This document shows positions 26,068 to 33,600 of a stretch of 34,352 bases of DNA, piece by piece. How positions within the stretch are numbered: position 1 is the stretch's first letter; each line of letters begins with the position of its first letter. The translations under genes and the position numbers were made by a program. Origin of the DNA: a virus. The stretch is from positions 1-34,352 of IMG/VR virus record IMGVR_UViG_3300025543_000099, one strand, 5' to 3'. The notes below the pieces were generated by a model that was not told where the DNA came from, did not search any database, and saw only the letters and a program-made list of their open reading frames with translations.

Positions 26068-26852
26068 TAATCTTTAAAAAATGAATCTATAACATCAATA
26101 GTTGCTTTGGATAGATTCGGATTATTATCTGTGTTAATCTTTTTAGCTGCTCTTAATGTTTTATCACCTTTACTAGCATTTGATGGTTTACTAGTTTTAG
26201 GTACTGCATCTGTAGCATTATTCCAAATTTCGAATTCAATTTGGGCAGCCATATGATCCGCTTGATGCATTAGTATGGGCAAATGGGATCTTAATTTAGT
26301 TTCTTTTTGACCAGACATAAAATAAAACTTATTTGACTCATCATATAAACCATCATGTATTTTAATACCAATATACTCATTCTGAGTTACTTTACAACCA
26401 ATTTCTTGAAGTAAAAATAAAGATCGTTCTGGCACTTTCATAGCAGGTATATCAGTGTTAAATTTATAAACTTGACCCAATTTATCAACATGCCATTGTG
26501 AATCGTTTGGTTGATAATATTCACCTTCTTGTTGACCCATTTTACCTAAATCATGGAATAATGCAACAAAATGCATTTCTTCAACAGAGTATGTAGAAAC
26601 GTCTCCGCCCATTTTACTCCACGTTTTATATAATTCGTTTGCACAATCATATACACGTAAAACGTGATCAACATAACCACCAGCAAATGCTGAATGGTGC
26701 CAATTTTTAGATGATGCTGGCATCATCATAAAACGTTCTTGGTACTTTTCAAAGAATGGGATTAATATATCTGTTCGTTCTTTAGATATATTAGTTTTAA
26801 TTACCTCAATATAACGATCCCAATTTGATTGGATTTTTTCTGCTGATAACAT
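26067..26852 (-). CDS. HD-domain phosphohydrolase
   Basis: A 261-residue protein with an HD-superfamily metal-binding core: WHHSAFAGGYVDHVLRVYD (His52/53 and H63), then FVALFHDLGKMG with the signature H100-D101 and K104, IHD at 165-167, and HQAD at 196-199 near the end. The order and spacing resemble HD domains of the kind seen in the YhaM exoribonuclease or nucleotide phosphohydrolases. There is no OB domain, so the substrate (nucleotide, cyclic nucleotide or RNA) cannot be told. It sits just upstream of the membrane protein and sigma factor. A role in nucleotide metabolism or in degrading host signal nucleotides is possible but not shown. Confidence 0.85.
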   Translation of the reverse strand: MLSAEKIQSNWDRYIEVIKTNISKERTDILIPFFEKYQERFMMMPASSKNWHHSAFAGGYVDHVLRVYDCANELYKTWSKMGGDVSTYSVEEMHFVALFHDLGKMGQQEGEYYQPNDSQWHVDKLGQVYKFNTDIPAMKVPERSLFLLQEIGCKVTQNEYIGIKIHDGLYDESNKFYFMSGQKETKLRSHLPILMHQADHMAAQIEFEIWNNATDAVPKTSKPSNASKGDKTLRAAKKINTDNNPNLSKATIDVIDSFFKD

Positions 26853-26866
26853 AACTTTTATTTTTA

Positions 26867-27085
26867 TTAAAGAGGACGTGTGTTTTGAACTCCTCTAGCA
26901 CCGTAATTACCAGTGCGAGATACATTTATTATATTACGAAGTTCTTCAAATTTATCTTTTAAATCACCTTCTAACATAAAACGACTAGCCGCCTCATTTT
27001 CACCTCTTTTAATTAATGTGTGTAAACGTGCTAATGATTGATCTAATCTTTCTAAATGTTCGTCTATTTGCCTTTCGTAAGCCAT
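26867..27085 (-). CDS. Small helical protein of 72 residues
   Basis: Begins MAYERQIDEHLERLDQSLAR and continues as a charged, coiled-coil-like helix to a basic, glycine-containing tail. The frame is open further upstream to an ATG at 27193, but that extension would overlap a separate 46-codon gene and has an unusual Lys/Gln/Leu content, so I place the start at 27085, five bases after the stop of that gene and next to a clean A/T-rich leader. Small helical proteins like this are common accessory genes of T4-like phages. Function unknown. Confidence 0.65.
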   Translation of the reverse strand: MAYERQIDEHLERLDQSLARLHTLIKRGENEAASRFMLEGDLKDKFEELRNIINVSRTGNYGARGVQNTRPL

Positions 27086-27089
27086 ATTA

Positions 27090-27230
27090 TTATTTTTTAG
27101 TTGATTTAAACGTACGACCCTCCTTTGCAGAATCCAAGTTTTTTTTACTAGGTTTTGTTCTTCTAATTTTTTGCTTTTTTGGATAATAATCATTATCCTC
27201 AGACCAACGGTCTAAATTTTTAATCTTCAT
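27090..27230 (-). CDS. Short basic protein of 46 residues
   Basis: A very short gene reading MKIKNLDRWSEDNDYYPKKQ, then a Lys/Arg-rich region (KIRRTKPSKK) and the end KEGRTFKSTKK. It overlaps the last 11 bases of the upstream 123-residue gene and ends four bases before the next ATG, exactly filling what would otherwise be a 134-base gap in a window without such gaps. That tight fit and the natural composition (W, D, Y, P) support it as real. The basic tail suggests nucleic-acid contact, but no family is recognised. The longer reading of the next gene crosses this region in another frame. Confidence 0.6.
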   Translation of the reverse strand: MKIKNLDRWSEDNDYYPKKQKIRRTKPSKKNLDSAKEGRTFKSTKK

Positions 27231-27591
27231 TTGTGTATTGTTTATAGATTTTATTACACCAAATCATATTTTCTTTGAGTAGTTTTTTCCGATCTGGTTT
27301 TAAATTAATAAAGTTAGTAGTTTCAATCAAAGCACCTATGGCAGTAATACGGTGTATTTCTTCTGGGGTACCTATATTTTCAACTAATTTTTTTAGGGAA
27401 TTTACTTTTTCTAAGTATTGTTCTTTTTTTAATTCAGCTGCTGATTTTTGTTTTTCTAGCTGATTATCTTCTTCTATATCATTGAAAAATGACATAATAT
27501 TAGTATCAGGGCGATGTATACCCTTTAACGCATCGGATTTTTCCATCCGTTTTAATGCTTTATCTATGTGTTTGGGATCATATTGATTCAT
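27220..27591 (-). CDS. Small helical protein of 123 residues
   Basis: A charged, mostly helical protein: MNQYDPKHIDKALKRMEKSD at the start, a polar linker (NDIEEDNQLEKQKSAAELKK), then a compact helical end with EEIHRITAIGALIETTNFIN and KLLKENMIWCNKIYKQYT. No enzyme motif. It is the first gene after the longest spacer in the left half of the right-hand module, where a hairpin lies upstream. Its last 11 bases overlap the next short gene. I do not recognise it. The leader before its ATG is unusually GC-rich for this window (CGCCCGGTT). Confidence 0.72.
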   Translation of the reverse strand: MNQYDPKHIDKALKRMEKSDALKGIHRPDTNIMSFFNDIEEDNQLEKQKSAAELKKEQYLEKVNSLKKLVENIGTPEEIHRITAIGALIETTNFINLKPDRKKLLKENMIWCNKIYKQYTNED

Positions 27592-27611
27592 AACCGGGCG
27601 CTCGTTTCGAC

Positions 27612-27634
27612 CTAAAAACCCCTACAGTTGTAGG
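27612..27634 (-). terminator. Possible hairpin/terminator in the longest spacer
   Basis: On the minus strand, CCTACAACTGTAGG (27634-27621) can fold as a 5-6 bp stem with a 2-4 base loop, and is followed by GG and a run of five T residues. The stem is short for an intrinsic terminator, so this may be a weak terminator or an RNA-processing site. It sits in the 76-base gap between the 480-residue and 123-residue genes, the longest spacer in the window. Confidence 0.3.
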
Positions 27635-27667
27635 ATATGGAAAATATTAATGTAATCCAAGTTTTTT

Positions 27668-29110
27668 TTAAGATATTTTTATAAATTGAGATGATACTTT
27701 AGTTGCTGATGAAGCATATCGCATAACATCATTAAGTACTTCATTAGCTTTGTTTTCATTATCCTCTAAGCGTAATAAAAACTCTAAGTTCATATAGTTT
27801 GAAGTTTTCCAAGCTAACGGTTTTTCTTTATATAATTCTGCAAAGTCTTTTTCTGACATATTTTCTATAAATCTATCAACTAAATAGTATAATTTATCAT
27901 AAAAAATCTTGTCGTTTGTTTTAAATGCATTTAATGTTTCTTTTTGTGCTGGTAATAAAGGTAATCCATTTATTTTTAAAACATCATTAACTCCTGTATG
28001 ACCACATTTACCACCTTGGGCTGCTTTACCTTTTATTTCGGTAGCCCACCCAGTTTCAACACTAAAATTTCTACAAGTTATAGACCCACCAGTATATAAT
28101 ATATCTAATGTTGATGATTTTAAAGTACTTTTATAACCCTCATATTCATAAACATTACCAGCAGGGATACCAGGATCATTAAATATTTTGGCTTTTGCGT
28201 CTGCTTTTTTACCAATCATTTTTAATGAAACCCCTATTAAATCTCCATCTTCATAAAATTGAGATATTTGACCATTTAAAACCTCTAAATTACCCGAATA
28301 ATCATAGTTCTCAGCTTTACTAGTCATCAACCAAATATCAGCTGGATTCCATTTATCATCCATTAATTTAAGTTCCTTTTCAGTTTTACCTACTTTCCAA
28401 GCATTATATATTCTTTCTACTTGTTCAGAACCCCTATGAAACTTATACCCTTTATTAGGAAATAAATTATATATTTTATTAACGGATTTAGCTGTTGAAT
28501 TATACCATAGGGGTTTTCTTTCTAAGAATTCTTCAATTTCATCAATGGATGCATCTACATCCACATATTTAGTAACTTTTTCGAAATTTTCTTTAACTAA
28601 ATCATCTTCAACTATATTGCCTTTTTTAAGATAATATGCAATGGCACAACCATAGCAATGAGCAGATTCCATTATTCTAGTATCTACAGCACCACCACCA
28701 GCACCCGAACCTGCTCCAAATTCAGCCGTTTTTTTAAATTGATTTAATTTTAGTTGTTTACCTGAAGTATCAGTAAATAATAAATTATTGAAATCTTTAT
28801 CTTTTAATTTTTGAATTGAATCAGCTGATTGTTCTTTATCTATAATAACCATAGAACCGTCCATTAATTCAAATTCTTCGTCATTTTCGATTTTTTTAAG
28901 AAAAACTTCTGCGCGATTAGGATCACGTTCTTTTCTTAATTCACCAGGGTTTAAAGAAGCTTCAAATATTCTATCTATAATAGTATCTGATGGTAAATCT
29001 AATTGTTCTAATAATTCTTTTAAAACAGAGACATCAGAGGGGTTATCCAATGATGGATATCCCCTTTCTGACCTATAAGACCATTCTAATAATAACTCAT
29101 CAAGAGTCAT
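27668..29110 (-). CDS. 480-residue phage protein with PD-(D/E)XK-like residue pattern
   Basis: An unrecognised protein with one very distinctive segment: KTAEFGAGSGAGGGAVDTR (residues 127-145), a Gly/Ala-rich loop, leading into MESAHCYGCAIAYYLKKG with E148. Downstream, KWNPADIWLMTSK (D258) and DLIGVSLKMIGKK (S295-L296-K297) give the order E...D...SxK seen in PD-(D/E)XK nucleases, and GGSITCRNFS near 341-350 could be a further strand. This is a pattern argument, not a family match. The N-terminal 20 residues (MTLDELLLEWSYRSERGYPS) and the helical C-terminus are typical of a globular enzyme. I believe relatives occur in marine T4-like phages, unannotated. It could be a DNA-degrading or DNA-processing enzyme. 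Confidence 0.8.
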   Translation of the reverse strand: MTLDELLLEWSYRSERGYPSLDNPSDVSVLKELLEQLDLPSDTIIDRIFEASLNPGELRKERDPNRAEVFLKKIENDEEFELMDGSMVIIDKEQSADSIQKLKDKDFNNLLFTDTSGKQLKLNQFKKTAEFGAGSGAGGGAVDTRIMESAHCYGCAIAYYLKKGNIVEDDLVKENFEKVTKYVDVDASIDEIEEFLERKPLWYNSTAKSVNKIYNLFPNKGYKFHRGSEQVERIYNAWKVGKTEKELKLMDDKWNPADIWLMTSKAENYDYSGNLEVLNGQISQFYEDGDLIGVSLKMIGKKADAKAKIFNDPGIPAGNVYEYEGYKSTLKSSTLDILYTGGSITCRNFSVETGWATEIKGKAAQGGKCGHTGVNDVLKINGLPLLPAQKETLNAFKTNDKIFYDKLYYLVDRFIENMSEKDFAELYKEKPLAWKTSNYMNLEFLLRLEDNENKANEVLNDVMRYASSATKVSSQFIKIS

Positions 29111-29117
29111 AAGTATA

Positions 29118-29492
29118 TTACTTAATAATGTTAGCTAACTTTTTAAATCTTTCTTGAAGATGTGTAACTTCAGCAGACACTTCTTCTTCGAGATCTTCGT
29201 CTTTAGCTTCTTCGATTTCTTCTGCTAATTCAGCATCTTCTTCTTCAGCTTCTTCAGCGTCCATGTCATCCATTTCTTCTTCAGCTTCTTCTTCAGCTTC
29301 TTCTTCGCCTTCGAATTTATCTTTTAACATGTTATAGATTTGCATAAGTACTTCATCTGAATCATCACCTGATTCTGCACCATCGGCGTCAACATCACCT
29401 GCATCCATATCTACATCTACGTCTACTTCTTCTTCGTTCATGTAAGCGTCAAGTTCTTCCTTGATCATCTCTTGTAATTCTTTTAAATTCAT
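29118..29492 (-). CDS. Highly acidic low-complexity protein, possible prohead-core-like
   Basis: A 124-residue protein made largely of Asp, Glu and Ala: the N-terminal helix MNLKELQEMIKEELDAYMNE, then DVDVDMDAGDVDADGAESGD, then runs of EEAEEEAEEE type, then a final amphipathic helix (VTHLQERFKKLANIIK). The coding strand shows GAA/GAG-rich near-repeats over this part. T4 has comparably small acidic prohead core proteins (gp67, gp68), so a scaffold or core role is possible, but no sequence homology is visible. The helix at the start belongs to the group of similar N-termini found in several neighbours. The start is preceded by an A-rich leader (AACCAAAAAAA). Confidence 0.75.
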   Translation of the reverse strand: MNLKELQEMIKEELDAYMNEEEVDVDVDMDAGDVDADGAESGDDSDEVLMQIYNMLKDKFEGEEEAEEEAEEEMDDMDAEEAEEEDAELAEEIEEAKDEDLEEEVSAEVTHLQERFKKLANIIK

Positions 29493-29516
29493 TTTTTTTG
29501 GTTTTTAGAATGGTTG

Positions 29517-29717
29517 TTATTTTTTAGGCTTTCTACCTCTTCGTTTTTTACCTTTAGCAGCATCAACAACATCTTTAGTTTGTTTAACTACTTTCTTAGC
29601 AGATGATTTAACATCTTCTAATTCTTTTACGACTTCGTCATATCTGGATTTTAACTCTTCGTCTATTGTTGTTTTAGCCCAAAGAGCATTCCATAAATTT
29701 TTAAAATATTCTATCAT
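29517..29717 (-). CDS. Small basic-tailed protein with AT-hook-like end
   Basis: A 66-residue protein: an aromatic N-terminal helix (MIEYFKNLWNALWAKTTID), a long charged helix (RYDEVVKELEDVKSSAKKVV), and a very basic end with RGRKP at residues 60-64 within KKRRGRKPKK, the core of an AT-hook that contacts the minor groove of A/T-rich DNA. The same core is present near the N-terminus of the gp55-like sigma factor. In an AT-rich genome such a protein could be an internal, DNA-associated or nucleoid-like protein. The function is inferred from the tail only. It is transcribed between the 298-residue coiled-coil gene and the acidic protein. Confidence 0.72.
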   Translation of the reverse strand: MIEYFKNLWNALWAKTTIDEELKSRYDEVVKELEDVKSSAKKVVKQTKDVVDAAKGKKRRGRKPKK

Positions 29718-29725
29718 AACTAATA

Positions 29726-30622
29726 TTATTCTCCTCTTAAACCTGCTGTTAAACCTTCCATATAAGCTATTTTAGCTATTTCATAGTATGGTTTAATTGA
29801 ATCAGATCCTTCTCTAAGTGAAATGCCTTGTTCTTTAATTATATTTAAAAGTTCCATATGTACTTCTCTATCCATAGCAGTTCCTGCAACAGTACGTCTG
29901 TCTTCTTTTTCTTTAACTAATATAGCTTCTTTTTCTTTATCAATTTCACCTAAACGTGCATTTATATCTTTAATTTGTTGAGGAATATCTCCTACTTTTT
30001 TCTCGTATTTTTCTTTGTCGATTTTTTTATTTTTAAAATCTTGAATAAGTGGATATATTTTGTCTTTTAGTTTTGCCTTTTGATCACGAAGTTTTTCTTC
30101 TTCTTTATCTAGAGCTTTCATACCTTTAGAAGATTTTTTAGCAACTTTAGACGCCAATTTTTCTTCCTTTTCATCATCATCATCTTTAGCTTCAGATAAC
30201 ATATTTTTAACTTCTGCTTTAATGGCTTCTTTAAGGGTATAAAGTGCTTTGTCGTATTTTGGCTCTTCCATTTTATCGTCTTTTATTTCTTCATCTACTT
30301 CAACCATACCATCACCTCTTTCAGACGTGTAAGACTCTAAGTATTTTTTAAATGACGTTTCTTCAATTTTACCACCTTGATTCATTCCTCTTTCGAATTG
30401 CTCTAAAGCAGAATAATAAGCAGCATGTTCTTCTAAATTTTTAAGAACTTTTTCAGTTGCTGTTTCTCTTTGTTCTGGTGTAGATTCTGCTAGTCTGGGA
30501 ACACCCATTTCTGCTAGTTCAAAATACATACCTTTTTTGAATTCGTATGGATTTACTCTGTCTAACTTAGATGGAGATTCCTCTTTTTTAGGTGAATATC
30601 CGTAAAATTTATCGTTTGCCAT
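29726..30622 (-). CDS. 298-residue charged coiled-coil protein
   Basis: Unknown protein beginning MANDKFYGYSPKKEESPSKL. The middle contains YTLKEAIKAEVKNMLSEAK (about residues 127-145), resembling the amphipathic N-termini of neighbouring proteins, followed by an acidic DDDDEKEEK segment and a long coiled-coil region (KLRDQKAKLKDKIYPLIQDF; INARLGEIDKEKEAILVKEK). The C-terminus is more globular (KPYYEIAKIAYMEGLTAGLR). It is very hydrophilic, with no enzymatic motif. A head-scaffold or internal virion role would fit the composition and the acidic and basic neighbours, but this is inference. The candidate late-promoter motif is 21 bases before its ATG, in the gap after the T9SS-type gene. Confidence 0.78.
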   Translation of the reverse strand: MANDKFYGYSPKKEESPSKLDRVNPYEFKKGMYFELAEMGVPRLAESTPEQRETATEKVLKNLEEHAAYYSALEQFERGMNQGGKIEETSFKKYLESYTSERGDGMVEVDEEIKDDKMEEPKYDKALYTLKEAIKAEVKNMLSEAKDDDDEKEEKLASKVAKKSSKGMKALDKEEEKLRDQKAKLKDKIYPLIQDFKNKKIDKEKYEKKVGDIPQQIKDINARLGEIDKEKEAILVKEKEDRRTVAGTAMDREVHMELLNIIKEQGISLREGSDSIKPYYEIAKIAYMEGLTAGLRGE

Positions 30623-30643
30623 TATTATATAAGTATTATTCTA

Positions 30644-30654
30644 TGATAAATATA
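30644..30654 (-). promoter_or_regulatory. Candidate late promoter element after the T9SS-type gene
   Basis: The minus strand reads TATATTTATCA, followed by TAGAATAATAC, 21 bases before the ATG at 30622. It lies in the 50-base gap between the T9SS-type gene and the coiled-coil gene, so the two may be separate transcription units. Confidence 0.4.
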
Positions 30655-30672
30655 AAACTATCCTAGAAGCTG

Positions 30673-33600
30673 TTATTGTTTAATGATTTGTTTATTATAT
30701 CTTTTACTTTCATGTATAATTGATAAATTATATAACCCATTAGATAAATCAGATAAATCTAATCTATTAACATTTTCAGTTTTTATTAATAATTTACCCA
30801 TTAAATCATGTACTTCTATTTGAATATCTAATCTAGTGTCTATACTTAATACATTATGTGTTGGGTTTGGATAAACAGCAATTCCTAAAGCTGAAACATC
30901 AGGTATAGAAGTTGGCCATCCTAATTGACAATAGTCATACATTGATTGACATGTAGGATCCCAATCATTAGTACAACAATAATCATCTACATCAATTACC
31001 CAAGCATAACATTCATCATTTAACCAATATGGAACACCTGGTCCACCATAACAACCAGCATCATATAAACATGCTGTAGAATCTGTTACGTTTGCTGCTG
31101 GGTCATAATTGTAAGCTGAAACGTCAGTACAACCAGGAACTGCTGTTATACATGAATTATCATCAAAACAAGCAAATTCGTTATAATTAACTGCTAAAGG
31201 ATCAGTACAACCCGCAATTAAACAACAGCTATTGTCATTTGTGTTAGCTAAAGGATCGTAATTAAAAGCAGCTGCATCAGTACATCCATAAACAAATGGT
31301 ATACAAGATCCGTTATCTGTATTAGCTAGTGGGTTATAATTAAATTGAGTTGAATCAGTACACCCATAAATGAATGGCATGCAAGATCCATCATCTGTAT
31401 TTGCTAAAGGATCATAATTTAATGCTATTGGGTTTGTACAACCATATACCACATCTATACATGAACCATTATCAGTATTCGCACTTATACTGTAATTAAA
31501 CGCAGTACTATCAGTACACCCATAAATATATGGAATACAAGAGCCATTGTCAGTATTCGCATTTATATCATAATTAAATTGTGTAGGATCTGTACAGCCA
31601 TAAATAAAATCAACACAACTCCCATCATTAGTATTTGCTAAAGGATCAAAATTAAATGCATCAACATCAGTACAACCAAGCACAGGATATATACATCCAT
31701 TGTTTGTATTTGCAAGTACATTATAGTTAAGTGCTGTTGCGTCTGTACACCCAATTACTACATCAACACAACTACCATCGTCTGTATTTGCGTTTATATC
31801 ATAATTGAATGCTGATGGGTCTGTACAACCCAAGATTGGATAAATACACCCAACATTAGTATTAGCTGATTCACTAAAGTTTAAAGCTGTTGGATCTGTA
31901 CATCCTAAAACAACATCTACACATGAACCATCATCTGTATTAGCATTAATATCATAGTTAAAAGCATCAGGATTAGTACAACCTAAGATTGGATAAATAC
32001 ATCCTGAATTTGTGTTTGCTAATTCTTCATAATTAAGAGCAGTTGGGTCAGTACAACCAATCACAACAGCTACACAAGAATTATCATCTACGTTTGCATT
32101 TGGATCATAATTAAATGCATTTGGATCTGTACATCCTAATAATGGGTAAATACAACCTACATTAGTGTTGGCTTCTTCTAAATAATTTAATGCTGTTGGA
32201 TCTGTACATCCTAGTACAACATCTACACAAGTTCCATCATCAACATTCGCATTAATGTCAAAGTTAAAGGCATCTGGATTTGTACACCCTAATACTGGAT
32301 AAACACATCCAATATTAACATTTGCTAATTCGCTAAAATTTAATGCAGTTGGATCAGTACATCCTAATACTTCAGGTATACAAGATTCATCATCTGTGTT
32401 TGCATTTACATTATAATTAAATGCTGATGGGTCTGTACAACCTAAAACAACTGGTATGCAATTACCTATATCAGTATTAGCATTAACATCAAAATTAAAT
32501 GCATTAACATCTGTACACCCATAAACAAAAGGAATACATGAACCATCGTCTGTGTTAGCTGCTGGGTTAAAATTAAATTTACCATCATCCATACATCCTA
32601 AAATCACTGGGATACAAGACGCTTCATCATTTACGTTTGCTTCTTCGTTATAATTGAATGCTTCTTCATCTGTACAACCTATAATTTCGGGAACACATGA
32701 ATCATCATCAGTATTAGCTTCGGGATTATAGTTAAAAGCCAATTCGTTTGTACAACCTAATATTTTAGGGATACAATTACTTTCTGTATTAGCTTCAGGA
32801 TTATAATTAAATGCTGTTGGGTCTGTACAACCAACCACAGCAGGTATACAATAATCACCACAATAAGGTATAGAGGAATAAGTTTCCCAAAATGGTGATT
32901 CAAATGATTGTAATGCACCTTGACCATTATCAGCAAAAGGGTTAGTACCTTCATGTAATAATACAACACCATCAGCGTTTGTTAGTTTAAATGAATTGTG
33001 CCATGTTTGGAATTGTACCTCTTCTGGCGGTTGCTGTGGCCCACCAACTTCAAAATAATATACATTAACTGGTATACCAGCGTCTAATACTAATAAAAAT
33101 GAATCTTGATAACTACCAGGACCCATTGTAAATGTTCCAAAATTAACTCCATTTTGATAAACACCAATATAAGAATTACCCCAACCATCACCACCAGCGT
33201 CTCCAATCCATAATTGATACTGGCAATCAGGAACTATATCGTTTATAGATGCATCTGGATCGTAGTTAAAAGCACTAGGATCAGTACACCCATATATATG
33301 TAAGTCTGTACAACTTCCGTCATCATCTGTAGCTAAAGGATTAAACTGTTGATAATCATCATCAGTACAACCAAGCACTGATTCAGCTAATTCACATTCT
33401 ATACCAAATTGTGTTCCTGAATATAATACATCCCCAAATCCTGGATTATCCATATTCCAAATAGTGTCTCCTTCGCAGTCATATATGGTAATCATTCCAT
33501 CCATTGAACCACCAGAGGTAGAACCTGCTAAACCATCACCATAAGTATCGTTAACAATTAACTCAAAACCTGCTTCTTGGTCTACACAAAAAGTATAAGT

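Noticed and set aside
26867-27193. Longer 108-residue version of the small helical gene
   Set aside because: The extra 36 residues read through a region better explained as a separate 46-codon gene, and the ATG at 27085 follows its stop closely with a normal A/T leader.
7075-30654. T4-type late promoters TATAAATA on the plus strand
   Set aside because: The exact octamer occurs on the plus strand at several gaps, but no plus-strand genes follow; the reverse-strand reading next to gene starts is the more economical explanation.
31069-32832. CRISPR array or origin iterons
   Set aside because: The repeats are in frame, degenerate at DNA level, and encode a cysteine-patterned protein repeat; there are no unique spacers and no cas genes.
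32757-32972. A 71-codon minus-strand frame within the giant repeat protein gene
   Set aside because: It overlaps the repeat-coding frame out of phase, is dominated by Leu/Val/Tyr from the A/T-rich repeats, and has no separate support.
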